DNA of 64,000 bases from Simmondsia chinensis (taxonomy: Eukaryota > Streptophyta > Magnoliopsida > Caryophyllales > Simmondsiaceae): the NCBI GenBank assembly GCA_018398585.1, contig JAGTTD010000021.1:1386501-1450500 (forward strand), in the 5' to 3' direction. Below, piece after piece: positions 33,022 to 44,194 of this stretch (positions within the stretch are counted from its first letter, which is position 1; each line of letters begins with the position of its first letter). Made by a program: the position numbers and the translations under genes. Below the pieces are notes generated by a model. That model saw only the letters and a list, made by a program, of their open reading frames with translations. It was not told the DNA's origin and ran no database searches.

Positions 33022-35087
33022 TTATTTAGTGGGAGAAGTGGTGGGATCTTGAGAGGAGTTGAGGTGGGAGTCCACAGCTTGCTCAACTGCATTCCTGGTG
33101 TCTTGCTTATCTTTCTTCCCTTTGTTTATCTCCTTCTCTACTGCCTCTTTCTGTAAACAACACCCACAAATTGTTAGATTTTGGGATTAAAAAAAAAAAA
33201 AAAAAAAACATCGTATTCGACTTTATGTTTGATAAAAGGAATAAAAAGCGCATAATATAAAGCAAAGCAAAAAGCAACATTCCCCGTGCCCCAAGAGCTC
33301 CCGCCTAAGTAGGGTCGGGGGTGGATGTATGCAGCCTTCCCCCTTCAGAGTGCTACCCTGAAAAGAGGTTGTTCCCGAGAACCCCCAACCTACGGGGTGC
33401 AACACGAGGACTTCCCAGGAGGTCACCCATCTTGTTACTACTCTCGCTTAAGCACGCTTAATGTCGGAGTTCTAAAGGATTCAATGCTTGCGTGTTGGTA
33501 CCCTCTTAAGTTTAAAAAAAAAAGCGCGTAATATAATGTTGATTATATACGCAAACCAGACACTGACCTTCGGGAAACAACGTCAAAGAAAAGAAAGAAA
33601 GGGTTATATACCCCAAATGGAATTGTACTTTACCCACTGTGTCTATTTTAATCCTCGTATTTTAATTATGTTTAACTTAGTATCTGGAAAGGTTGCATTG
33701 TGTTGGCGTTGTATCTGAAAAGGATAAAAATTGCATAATTTTGGTTATATACGCAAACCAGATTGCAACTTTCGGAAAACAAACGTCGAGGAGAACATGC
33801 TTTAAACAAGTTTGTTTACGCCAAATGTCCTTCTATTTTGCTCGTTGTGATAATTGGATCGTTATACTTTTAATTGTATCAATTTCGTCTTTGTACAAGT
33901 TATATTGTATCAATTCGGTCTTCAAGTAAAATTATGTTGATTATGAGTCAACAAGTCAACCACTTATCTTACATGTCCAGATGATATATATAAACAAAAT
34001 TGATAAGGAACAAAAGGAAAGGAACATATCCAGTGCCTCAAGGGCTCCCGCCTACGCAGGGACTGGGGGGGCGGATGTACGCAGCCTTTCCTCTTCAGGG
34101 TGTTAACGTGAAGAGAGGCTGTTTCCCAATGCCCCCAACCTGAGGGTGAGGACTTCCTAGGAGGTCACCCATCCTGGTACTACTCTCGCCCAAGCACGCT
34201 TAACGAAATTGATGTAGACGAAAAATTATAGCTTTTATATATAAGCATAGCCATCTTCTCCTGCAACTAATGATCTAATTACCCGGAGATTTAAGTCTCT
34301 CAGAATTCAAACACTCTTTGTGGAGTCACCATCTCCGACTCTAAGTGATGCAGCCCGCCTTTTACAATTGGCGGGGTTCTTGGTGGGTGACTCTTGGTGA
34401 GTTGATCAAATTGGCGAGCTAAGGATAGATGCGGCTAGAGATATGGCTTGAAGAGTTTGTCTTCCATTAGGTTATAGATAATAGATAATTATTAGTTGTT
34501 TAAATAATTAATAGTTAGTTTTGTATTTATCTTTTAATATCTTAATTATCTTTTATTTTTAAGTCTTTTATTTTAGACTGGTTTTCTCCTCTATTTAAAC
34601 AAAAAAAAGACAATGATTAATTTAGCATTCAGTTATTCATATAGACTTTTTTCATATTTTCTAGAGTTTTCTCTTATTATCAGATTGCGAGAATTTGAAT
34701 TAATTTTTCCCTCTTGTTCTTTATTATTTTCGTAATAAGAATTAAGAAAAGGCGGTTGAACCTTTCCGTTCCTTAATTTCTCATCTACGCGCTACATCAC
34801 TAGGTTTTAGTCGCATAGAAAGTAGAAGACTCTCAATATGGTTTTAGGCGATCTATATCTAATTCAGCAGTCAAAGTATACCTAAACTTAGTGTTATATT
34901 TTACCTATATTTTCCGACAAATAATAAGGAAGCTTACATCGACGGTGTCGGTGTCGGGGAGCTGAGAACCATGGACACCGGCCCGGTTCGAGGCTTTGCC
35001 CACCATGAACCGCCGTTGTGAATTCACACCACCCCATGTCCACGGTGGCGTCCTCCTTGTTACCATGTACCTCCCCACACCCTGCAT
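33022..35087 (-). CDS. Small hydrophilic protein of unknown family (2 exons, 92 aa)
   Basis: Exon 1, 35087-34938 (50 codons), begins MQGVGRYMVTRRTPPWTWGG and ends ..HGSQLPDTDTVD at a GTAAGC donor. Exon 2, 33150-33022, follows a TTTACAG acceptor and reads KEAVEKEINKGKKDKQDTRN .. SSQDPTTSPTK, then stop. Both junctions are phase 0. The first half is Arg-rich and could be a mitochondrial presequence; the second is Lys/Glu-rich, without membrane segment or Cys. I do not recognise a family. The 1.8-kb intron holds two 5S-headed SINEs. Upstream are G-box/ABRE-like motifs, so stress or hormone control is possible. Support is the clean splice sites, frame agreement and coding-like composition; an extra small exon inside the intron cannot be excluded. 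Confidence 0.6.
33261..33518 (-). mobile_element. 5S rRNA-headed SINE with 17/18-bp target duplication
   Basis: On the minus strand, 33503-33394 reads as a plant 5S rRNA-like sequence: AGAACTCCGACATTAAGCG, TGCTTAAGCGAGAGTAGTA, GATGGGTGACCTCCTGGGAA and GTCCTCGTGTTGCACCCC. It is followed by the family tail (GGTTGGGGGTTCTCGGGAAC, GGGGGAAGGCTGCATACATC, GGCGGGAGCTC). Flanks AAAAAGCGC[A/G]TAATATAA (33243-33260 and 33519-33536) differ at one base, so this unit moved as one piece. It lies inside the intron of the small gene. Confidence 0.85.
34004..34206 (-). mobile_element. 5S rRNA-headed SINE, head truncated
   Basis: Minus strand starts TTAAGCGTGCTTGGGCGAG, AGTAGTACCAGGATGGG, TGACCTCCTAGGAAGTCCTC (5S 3' half), then TTGGGGGCATTGGGAAACAG, GGAAAGGCTGCGTACATC and GGCGGGAGCCCTTGAGGCAC. 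AAATTGAT occurs near both ends (~33996 and ~34208), a possible target duplication. Confidence 0.8.
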
Positions 35088-35204
35088 TTTTCCAACTCCT
35101 TTTAATTAATTTTACTGAGGTTGCATTTGATTCAGCTTCTAAACAGTTTAAAGCTGTGAAAAAATGACAACGGATTATAAGAGTGTTTTGGAATAGTGGT
35201 GTAG

Positions 35205-35262
35205 TGTGCGCCCAACGTCCACGTGTCATTTGGTCTTGATGACGTGGCGTTTTCTCCTTGTT
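35205..35262 (-). promoter_or_regulatory. G-box/ABRE-like and TGACG motifs upstream of the small gene
   Basis: On the minus strand GCCACGTCATC (~35242) and GACACGTGGAC (~35224) lie about 135-160 bp before the proposed ATG. Both have ACGT cores bound by plant bZIP factors. Regulation by ABA or stress is inference. Confidence 0.45.
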
Positions 35263-35339
35263 CTTACTGGGTCCTTCTCACCTTTGTTCTGTAATTAAAA
35301 GGTAGTCAGTTCTACTATAAAGAATTGTTTTAAAATTTA

Positions 35340-35822
35340 GAATTCTAGTATATTTGAAGTAATAAAAGATCTATAAATTTTTATCGTATTAATAAAAAAT
35401 TTCTATATTTTTGTCATATTAATAAAAAGTTCACTCTCTGGCGTGAAAGCGTCATTTTCTGAGGATTAGTTGAAGTGGCACCTGCTTTTTTATTAATGCT
35501 ATTATAAAATGAAAAAAATACCCTTTAATAACTATAATTTTAAACATATTAAATGAGAATAGATAGTTTCTACGTACTATAACATCTCGGATTTTTTGCT
35601 AATAACGTAAGAATAAGAGTATTGAAGAGTCAGCATTAATGAAAAAGCAATTGTCAAGTCAGGGTCGTCGATAAAAAATGACATTATCAAGCTGAAGAGG
35701 AGCATTTTTATTAATACGACAAAAACTTAAAGGCCTCTTTGTTAATTCAAAAAAGTCAGGGCCTTTTTTATTATTTCCAAAGTATCAGGATACTAAAATG
35801 TAAATAACTCTAGTATTTAATT
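35340..35822. mobile_element. Mutator-like MITE, duplicated copy A
   Basis: Right end reads TATCAGGATACTAAAATGTA, AATAA, as in the family; inside are CGTATTAATAAAAAG words at the left and TTTTTATTAAT words inverted at the right. See the intact copy at 61872-62461. Confidence 0.75.
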
Positions 35823-35912
35823 CTTAATGGCAAAAGAAAAGTATTAAACATTAATATAAGAATTAGTTTGAAATTGTAAAATTAAGAGGAATAATCAAGT
35901 AGTGTTAGAGAA

Positions 35913-36033
35913 CAACAACAACAACATCCCGGTGCCTAAGAGGCTCTTGCCATGGCAAGGTCTAGGGGGGAAGATGTACGCTACCTTAACCTACGGGGTA
36001 CTACTTGAATGGAGGTTGTTTTCGAGGCCCCTA
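35913..36033 (-). mobile_element. SINE, (TTG)n-tailed family, in duplication copy A
   Basis: Plus strand starts (AAC)n, then GTGCCTAAGAGGCTC, GCAAGGTCTAGGGGGGAAG, ATGTACGC, ACCTACGGGGTACTAC, GAGGTTGTTTTCGAGG. Confidence 0.85.
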
Positions 36034-36212
36034 AGTTTAAAAGAAAAGAAAAGAAAAGAATGAATAATATAGAGAGGGTCACATAAAGCAATAAAGCAAT
36101 AAAATAATAAAACAATATTAAATATACAAGCAACAATAAAAGAAATGTAAGCCTAGGGATACTGTGGACTAGCATAGTTGTACTCCTATCTCCTATCTAC
36201 TATGTTGACTAC

Positions 36213-36396
36213 CATTTTTTTTTTTGGTAACGAAGGATTGAGTTGCCCCAACCAACCCCGCCCCACGAGAACAGTCCACAAGCCCCCATGAGCAGGTAAG
36301 TCATGAGTATATCCTCAGCGAGAATCGAACGCCTGACCCTGGGCGATGACCGCGTGAGTAGGAGACGCCACCAACTGAGACACCCTCATGATAGGC
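36213..36396 (-). mobile_element. tRNA-derived SINE with perfect 14-bp target duplication
   Basis: Minus strand: GTGTCTCAGTTGGTGGCG (A-box region), GCGTTCGATTCTCGC (B-box-like GTTCGATTC), a tRNA-unrelated body, and a short A-run at the 3' end. ACTATGTTGACTAC flanks both sides (36199-36212, 36397-36410). The same 14-mer is single and uninterrupted at 37777-37790, the empty site. Confidence 0.92.
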
Positions 36397-36779
36397 ACTA
36401 TGTTGACTACACGCATCCTTAATCCCTACTAAGCTCTATATTTTAGGTCATGAGGTTTTTTTCATATAAATAAATAGGATCCTCTAGCGGCAAAATAACA
36501 TCATTTTCTAGGAGGAATCGAACATTTGATGCATTTTAAATGGTTCATGAAAAGCCACATGTTTTAGTGCAAATTGCATCAAATTCTTGCATTTCGTTGT
36601 CCTCGGGAATTAAAAAAAATCATAATAATGGCACCAAACTTCAGTGTCAGACATCAAAACAACGTCGTTTTGGTCAGAGACAATTTTGTCATTTCACGTT
36701 TTCGGTATTGAGTTTCTCTGGATAGGGTCCTACTTATTAATACAAACAAAACCTAAGGTACTAAAAAAATCATGATAAA

Positions 36780-36880
36780 GGCTAGTCCCTGTGAAATAAA
36801 TAGGTACTAGAAAAAACGAAAGGTCAAAGCCTTTTATTATTTTAAAAAAAGTTGAGATACTAAAAAGTAAATAATTCTAC
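36780..36880. repeat. Right-end fragment of the Mutator-like MITE family
   Basis: CTTTTATTATTTT, GAGATACTAAAAAGTAAATAA matches the right terminus of the 61872-62461 copy; the rest is missing. Confidence 0.5.
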
Positions 36881-37797
36881 TTTTTAAAAGCAATATTGAG
36901 AATTCTAATATTTTTGAATTAATAAAAAGACCTATAAGTTTTTATTGTATTAATAAAAAGGCTCATACGTTTTTCTCGTATTAATAAAAAGTTCACTCTC
37001 TGGCGTGAAAGGGTCATTTTTTGTAGACTCAGTTGAAGTGGCATCTGCTTTTTTATTAATGCTATTATAAAATGAAAAAAAAAAAGTACCCTTTAATAAC
37101 CATAATTTTAAATAAATTAAGTGAGAATAGATAGTTTCTACGTATTATAACATCTCGAATTTTTTGCTAATAACGTAAAAATAAGAGTATTAAATAGTAC
37201 TTTTGTCATTTTACTGCAGCATTAATAAAAAGTAATTGTCAGGCCAAGGTTGTCGATAGAAAATGACATTATCACGCAGAAGAGGAGCCTTTTTATTAAT
37301 ACAACAAAAACTTAGGAGCCTTTTTATTAATTCAAAAAAGTCAGGGCCTTTTTTATTATTTTCAAAAATATCAGGATACTAAAATGTAAATAATCCTAAT
37401 ATTTCATTCTTAATGGCAAAAGAAAAGTATTAAACATTCATATAAGAAATAGTTTGAAATTGTAAAATTAAGAGGAATAATCAAGTAGTGTTAGAGAACA
37501 ACAACAACAACATCCCGATGCCTAAGAGGCTCTTGCAGTGGCAGGGTCTAGGGGGGAAGATGCACGCTACCTTAACCTACGGGGTGCTACTTGAATGGAG
37601 GTTGTTTTCGAGGCCCTCAAGTTAAAAAAAAAAAAAAAGAAAAGAATGAACAATATAGAGATAGTCACATAAAGCAATAAAGTAATAAAATAATACCAGA
37701 TATACAAGCAACAATAAAAGAAATGTAGGCCTAAGGATACTGTGGACTAGCATAGTTGGACTCCTATCTCCTATCTACTATGTTGACTACACGCAAT
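36873..37797. repeat. Direct segmental duplication, copy B (empty SINE site)
   Basis: Near-identical in order to copy A. Homology ends after ACACGCA at ~37795. It keeps the unfilled ACTATGTTGACTAC target. It includes a second Mutator-like MITE (36898-37400). Confidence 0.9.
37495..37620 (-). mobile_element. SINE, (TTG)n-tailed family, in duplication copy B
   Basis: Same sequence and position in the duplicated unit as 35913-36033 with a few base changes (GCAGTGGCAGGGTCTAGG, ATGCACGC). Confidence 0.85.
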
Positions 37798-38039
37798 TTT
37801 CGATATGAGGTACTTAGGTAATAAAATATTCAAATCTTAGGATATCTTATTATATATATATTGAAATATCAGGATACTTAAGTGATATTTTTTCTTATAA
37901 TTACCTTTACCCTTTCCTTTACCTAATTTGTCAAATAAAAATAATCCATTTATCATTTTTTATCTTTGCCCTTTTATCAACCACATCCAAACAAGTCCAG
38001 GATAATTTTAAAGTTATTTATGTTTTAGTACAGCCCCAA

Positions 38040-38265
38040 TCAGGAGGTATGAACAGCTTTACATGACGCTAGGTAGAAGAGGGAGGGACAGACCAAAGAA
38101 GAGTTAGCTGGAGACGATTCGTCACAACCTAACCCACCTAAACCTAAGAGAGGAGATGGCCTCAGATAGGCCACGATGGAGGGCTAGCATAAGGGTAGCG
38201 GATGTGGCAGAGTAGATTAGTGCGGAAAGTGACTTGTAATTTAAGATTCCTAAGCAGTCATAGCC
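38040..38265 (+). pseudogene. 3' end of an RTE-type LINE
   Basis: Translates as RGRDRPKKS, a stop where Trp is expected, LETIRHNLTHLNLREEMASD, RPRWRASIRVADVAE, stop. This is the typical C-terminus of plant RTE-clade reverse transcriptase proteins. A CTTTTT-rich tail follows at 38310-38365. Confidence 0.75.
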
Positions 38266-38414
38266 TCAAGTGAAGCACTTATAGGCTAGTTTATTCTCTG
38301 ATCATGCTTCTCCTTTTTCTTTTTCTTTTTCTTTTTCTTTTTTATTTTCTTTTTTTTTTCTCAAAATTCATTGGTATTTAATTAGTGGTTTTATTTGCAG
38401 GCACTTAATTACTT

Positions 38415-38540
38415 CAGGTTGGGGGTCCTCGGAAACAGCCTCCTTTGCACTCGGAAGGGGTAAGGCTGCGTACATCACCTCTCCCAGACCCTGCTTTTTG
38501 CGGGAGCCGCGAGGCACTGTGACTGTTGCTGTTGTTGTTA
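38415..38540 (+). mobile_element. SINE, (TTG)n-tailed family, head-less
   Basis: Starts GGTTGGGGGTCCTCGGAAAC, then GGGGTAAGGCTGCGTACATC, AGACCCTGC, GCGGGAGCC and TTGTTGTTA. A MITE abuts its tail. Confidence 0.9.
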
Positions 38541-39033
38541 TATTTTAGTACTTGACATTTTTAAAATAATAAAAAGAACTCTAATCCTTTTGCATTATTA
38601 AAAAGACCCCTAAATTTTTGTCGTATTAATAAAAATGCCATTCTCTAGTGTAACAACCTCATATTCAGTTGATAAAGTTGTTGTGACAACTTTTATTAGT
38701 AATACTACAGTAAAATGATAAAAGTATCATTCAACACTATTCGTATTACTTTATAAGTACAAAATTCAAGATATTATAATTTGCAGAAACTATCTATTTT
38801 CTCTCAATTTGTTTAAAAATAAAGTTATTAAAGAGTATTTTTTTTCATTTTACTATAGTATTAATAAAACAGTAGCTGTCACGTTAGCTCTGTCGATAGA
38901 AAATGACTTAATCACACCCAAGAGAGGTCTTTTTATGAATGTGACAAAAACTTAAAAGTTTTTTAATAATTTAAAAAGATTAGACTTTTTTTTATTATTT
39001 TTAAAAATATTAAGATATTAAAATATAAATAAT
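38541..39033. mobile_element. Mutator-like MITE, decayed copy
   Basis: Left TATTTTAGTACTTGACATTT, right AAATATTAAGATATTAAAAT, ATAAATAATT; inside GTCGTATTAATAAAAATG and inverted counterparts. Confidence 0.75.
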
Positions 39034-39409
39034 TAATAATTTATCATTGGCTCTTTATCCAGTTATCAAACAAAACATTATTGGTGAGGTATCCCACAAT
39101 TTGATCCCTTGATTGAGCTCTTGACGCCATTAATGGCGGATTTCAATCATTGAAGCGTCACTTTTCTTCGCCGACGAACTCTTCTATCACTCTCACTCTA
39201 ACAATTAGAGATCAATGTCGGGTAAAAATTGTTATTGTCGAAGCAAGCAATGATGTGACTCACAAATTGGGAGATTCACAAAATTGTATAGTAAACTATA
39301 ATTTTGCTCTCACAATAACAATTTTGCTCTAGCAATAACGTTATATTAAATTTTCTTCTGATTTCTCCGAATCTGGGACCTCTGTAACTCTAGGGTTTTG
39401 GCGGAGACG
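39034..39409 (+). promoter_or_regulatory. Upstream and leader region of the O-fucosyltransferase-like gene
   Basis: Between the MITE and ATG 39410. It contains CT-rich leader-like sequence (CTCTTCTATCACTCTCACTC at 39179). No clear TATA box could be assigned, and no other gene is seen. Confidence 0.35.
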
Positions 39410-42400
39410 ATGAAAGAGGTTTGTAGAAACAATTCAACATCAGACGACGATGATGAGGATCGGAAAACCCTAATTATGCAAAATCAGATCAAATCGAATT
39501 CGAATTCGTCATTCGCCATAGAAATTGACGAGTTGAGCCCCCCAATACGCCGCCGTTTCAACAAGAAACGGTACCTAATTGCAATTTTGATTCCTTTGAT
39601 TGTCGTTCTTGTTTACTTTTCTGTTGAATTTCGGAATTTGTTTAAGAATTCAAGCGGTTGGGATGTTGGATTGATTAGTTCCTCTTCTGATCAGATGAGG
39701 GAATCTGAGTTGAAAGCTTTGAACTTGTTACAGCAGCAGCAAGAAGAGTTAATTAAGTTGTTGAATCGTGTGGGTAGCAAAAATTATGTATCAAATTTGT
39801 CAAATTCGAGTGATTTGGAAGCCACGAGAGCTCAAGTTTATAAGCAGATTTCGTTGAATAAGGAGATTCAGAAGGTTATATTGTCGAAAAGCGGAAATTT
39901 ATCTGAATTGGGTATTGAAAATGGTGATTTGATGTATGAGGGCATCAAAATGTGCCCTAAAATCGATCAGAAATTTGGGGAGAGAAGGACAATTGAATGG
40001 AACCCGAGATCGGACAAGTTCTTGTTTGCGGTTTGCATTTCTGGGCAGATGTCAAATCATTTGATTTGTTTAGAGAAGCATATGTTTTTTGCAGCGGTTT
40101 TGGGTCGGGTTCTGGTGATCCCAAACCAAAGGGTTGATTATGACTATAGTAAGGTGTTGGATATCGAGCATATTAATAAGTGTATAGGAAGGAAGGTTGT
40201 AATCACATTTGATGAGTTCTATGAGATGAAAAAGAAAGACTTGCGGATTAATAGGTTTATTTGTTACTTCTCACAGCCACAGAAGTGTTATATGGATGAT
40301 GACCATGTCGACAAGTTGAAGACATTGGGGATGTCGCTGCCTGATCTTGAGTCACCGTGGGTTGAGGATACGAAGAACCCGAAGAAGAGGACAGTTCAGG
40401 ATGTGGAGGGAAAGTTTTCTTCTGATGATGATGTTATCGCGATTGGAGATGTCTTCTTTGCCGTTGTGGATAGAGATTGGGTGATGCAGCCCCGGGGTCC
40501 TATTGCTCATAAGTGCAGCACTTTGATTGAGCCAAGTCGTCTTATAATGCTTAGTACCCAGCGTTTTATTCAGACGTTTTTGGGAAAGCATTATGCAGCT
40601 CTTCATTTTCGAAGACATGGGTGGTTGAAGTTTTGGTATGTCCTTTTCCCTGTGTTCCTCTTTCGGTACTTCTAAGCAAATGCACATGCAGCAGCAGTTG
40701 TTTGCTCAACTTAATCTGTTGTGGTATCTGCCTCTACGCTTTAGATAGAGATTGGATGCTTGAAACCCAGCAACTAGGGACTAGCCAATTTGTCGGCTAT
40801 TATATCCAAAGCGTAGTTACTTCCATTCTCATTCCACCCTAAACTACCTATACTGAACAAGCATACTTAGATATTGGTATGACAGTTAGAACAATCTTCG
40901 AAAATAATTGAGTCTAGACTCTAATGTTCAACTTTCTTACTCTTCTGAGTAACATAGGTCTAAACAACGTCACTGCAACCTTGATTCTTGAAAAATATCT
41001 AATTTGTATATTGCTTGAAACCCATAGTTAGATATAATGATTGTTAAACTTCATTGTTGAGGAATGTAGGCGTATTTCAGTTCATATAGATTTCAGTGGC
41101 AGTAGGGATGAATTGGATTTCTTTTTCAAAATTAGTTAATCTGACAAAAGTACTTTATCTCTGTGAATGCGCTTGTCTAAAATGTCTATTTGATTGGGTT
41201 GAATCCTTCAAGGCGAGAAGCTGGAAGATCAAATACACGTAAAAATAGACAGTCCAAAGAAGTTCATTTATGTGATGCATGACACAACATGGTGAATTGA
41301 CACCTGTCTAAGTGTCCAGATCATGAGCTATATGACAGTTTTGCAATCACATAACGTGATCACGATGTTGTGAAAGGGGTTGTCACGAATGTTATGTAAT
41401 GGATCCGCGGCAATTGCATTGGCAATGGAACAAAGTTACTTTTAATGCATATGTTTTGCAAATATTTTAAAGAATAGCCATAGTCGTTGAACTTTATGCC
41501 TCTTTATTTTTTGGACATATGAATACCTTTATGAATTTAGTGAATAAAATACAATATATGCTGTTACAAGAACAGAATCACATTAGGTCAATCACGTAAT
41601 GGCTAGCTCAAGACTCGCATCTTCAAGTGTTGTGATGGACGCTGACCTATTCAAATAGCAGTTTAAGTGAAGGACTTTCTGATTCTGAACCGTCTAAACT
41701 TTCACTCGATTCATTTCAGCAATGCCAAAAACCCAAGTTGCTTTTATTCCGTTCCTCAATCTGCGGATTGCATTAGACGAGTGGTGGAGAAGGCAAACGC
41801 GCCGGTCATATATCTTTCCACAGATGCTGCAGATAGTGAAACTGGATTACTTCAGTCTCTGATCATTGTCGATGGCAAACCCATTCCACTTGTCAAACGA
41901 CCATCTAGAAACTCAGCTGAAAAGTGGGATGCTTTGCTGTATAGGCATGGGCTCGATGATGATCCTCAGGTGAGCTTATACTTTTTCGTGTTATCCATAT
42001 GATTTTGTTATGCTATGTTTTCTATTTATATAGTGAAAGTATCTTATTTCGATGTGCCATTTCCCCTCGGTGGAAGATTCTTGTGATGCCAAACGTGGAT
42101 GTACATTGTGTGAGTTGGCTCATCAAAATGCATGCAAGGCCTGGCTTGTTCCGAGCTCATGCAAAGCAAATCTAGCTCGTTTAGCTAAATGAGCTGAGTT
42201 GAGCCCTGTCAAGAATGGAGGTTTACTGGCCTAAATCAGCACTATTTTTTAACAAGGGTTAGAAAAGGTCTTAGGAACCCATTCTAAGAAATGAGCAACT
42301 TAATGCATTTTACAATTGGAGGGGGAGGGTGATGGGGTTGGAACTCTTGGATCACTCTAGAGTTGGGGCTGGATTTTTACTACTACACTAATCCCTCTTG

Positions 42401-43492
42401 GAGGCACTTTTATTCCGTTGCTCAATCTACAATGTGCCTCAGTGGAATCAAACTCTAGTCTAAATGAGATAACGTTGAGCATAATTGAGTAGAAACAAGC
42501 CTAACCGAGTTTAAATGAGTCTGAACAAGGATAACATGGTTTGGAGCTTGCCAAATTGTGTTCAAGCTTAGCTGAGCGGAGCTCGAACTCAAAGTCTCCA
42601 AGCTTCAAGCTTCGAGTTGAACCCAATCCGAGCAAGGTGCTGGCAAGCCATCCTCAATCCTTGCAAGTTTGGGCTAGGCTTGGCTCTGTTCGGCTCCCGA
42701 CAACAAACTGTGGAGGAGCATCCCTTCTTACATTGGCGGTCAATAATTTGGTTAACCCATAATTGCAAGAAACTCCTAAAATGCTAATGTTTCATGCTTA
42801 GAAACGCAATTTGCCATTTCAAAGTCAAATTTGCATTTCCAAAACGTATCAAACTTGATAGAAACATGATTCAAACCATCGTAGAATTATTTTGATAAAA
42901 GATACTTATTAGATGATTTTTTGACTTAATTATATTACTTGATTTAAAGAATGAATTTTGTGGATATGTTGGAGTCAATTTTGTTGATCCTATTCATTGG
43001 AGCACTCAATTCTTAGTTATTGACTTTGTGATATTTATGCTTTAACGGTTCAATTAATGACATTTTAACAATTTTTCTTCTATATTTATTATATAGCAAT
43101 ATAAGTGCTCCTCCACACTCCCAACTTTAGAAATTTCTACGACTACCTGCTCCCTTGTTCCCGCTTCCGTTTCTGCTGCAGCTTCAAGCAACTATGGTTT
43201 TAACCATGCTAAGTCTATCTTCCAATCAGGATCACATGTTTTCACTTTATACTTAATTTTCGACCTTTCAACTGTAGCACAAACGTCTCTTACCTCGTTA
43301 TTCTCGTATCTTTAGGTGGAAGCGATGCTGGACAAGACAATATGTGCAATGTCGAGCGTATTCATCGGGTCATCTGGGTCGACTTTCACAGAAGACATCA
43401 TAAGGCTGAGAAAGGGCTGGGGATCTGCATCTATCTGTGATGAGTATCTCTGCCAAGGTGAGCTCCCTAACTTCATTGCAGAAGATGAATGA
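39410..43492 (+). CDS. Plant O-fucosyltransferase family protein (3 exons, 550 aa)
   Basis: Exons 39410-40635, 41720-41969 and 43316-43492 sum to 1653 nt in frame, with GT-AG sites. Domains: acidic cytosolic tail (1-45), a basic stretch RRRFNKKR and a single membrane segment YLIAILIPLIVVLVYF (~55-70), a stem with predicted coiled coil (LLQQQQEELIKLLNRVG), then the GDP-fucose O-fucosyltransferase fold. Landmarks are CISGQMSNHLICLEKHMFFA, HYAALHFRRHGWLKFC (the HxRR-type motif that contacts GDP-fucose in the family), VIYLSTDAADSETG and the conserved end VFIGSSGSTFTEDIIRLRKG, FIAEDE. A type II Golgi protein is expected. It resembles Arabidopsis At5g50420/At4g17430 (from memory); acceptor substrate unknown. 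The start is the first in-frame ATG. Intron 2 holds a GAGCTCG repeat. Confidence 0.9.
42110..42715. repeat. GAGCTCG-rich hAT-family relic in intron 2 of the O-fucosyltransferase gene
   Basis: AGCTCGTTTAGCTAAATGAG, AGCTTAGCTGAGCGGAGCTC and CAAGCTTCGAGTTG words. No terminal repeats or target duplication resolved. Confidence 0.55.
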
Positions 43493-43899
43493 TCTACCCT
43501 TGGTTTCAGAGCAAAATCATAGTTTTTATGGCAATTTTGTGGCTATCATTGTTTGTAAGTCGCATCATTACTCTGGCTATAACAATTTTGCCTAACAACA
43601 ACTCCCTATTTCGTTTTTATTGGAGCCCAAATGTTTGTTTTGCATGATAAAATCTGGTGTATGTAATAGCTTTTGGGGATTTTCCCGTTCATTCTTTGAT
43701 TCAATCTTATGTTGTTTTAGGGGATCCTATGGCACAGAGTTTCAATTTGTTTTCTCGTGTATGTAATGGGTTTTGCCCTTTTTCCTTGATTTTTTCATTA
43801 AGGGTTGTCTGGCTGAGCTGTTTTGTTGTTTTGGTTGGGGGGGGGAGGGGATGTAGTCTTTCAAGAAAAAGAGACCTTTCCTCGGATTCGAGGATATTT

Positions 43900-44110
43900 G
43901 GCCCGAAAGAAAAATATTTTTGAATAGAAATTGTTTTCTATTATTAAACAAATGTAAAAAAAATAGTTCTCCTTTAAAGTAAAAGCAAAAGCATAAACTA
44001 AAAATTTCATATAAAAATAACACTTCTAAAAGCAATTTTTACAAAAATACTATTGTAATAAGTGCTTATTAAGTAAAATTTTTCACAGTTTAACTAAACT
44101 AACCTCCAAT
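43900..44110. repeat. AT-rich foldback repeat fragment
   Basis: AACACTTCTAAAAGCAATTT and AGTGCTTATTAAG words resemble segments at 23540-23815 and 61480-61740. Confidence 0.4.
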
Positions 44111-44194
44111 CCTTTCGCTCATTTTCTTGGTCCAAAACAATGTTGTAAATAGGTATATTTCGATCTTTCATAGATGTTCAATTGTTCTTTCAAG

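Larger units (their letters stand above)
35315..36415. repeat. Direct segmental duplication, copy A
   Basis: Matches copy B (36873-37797) closely in order: Mutator-like MITE, TTAGAGAACAACAACAACAAC SINE on minus, AATATAGAGA..CACATAAAG, then TCCTATCTCCTATCTACTATG. Copy A alone holds a tRNA-derived SINE at 36213-36396. Confidence 0.9.

Noticed and set aside
33394..33503. 5S rRNA gene
   Set aside because: Diverged first third, fused to a SINE tail and flanked by a target duplication; no tandem 5S array. It is treated as a SINE head.
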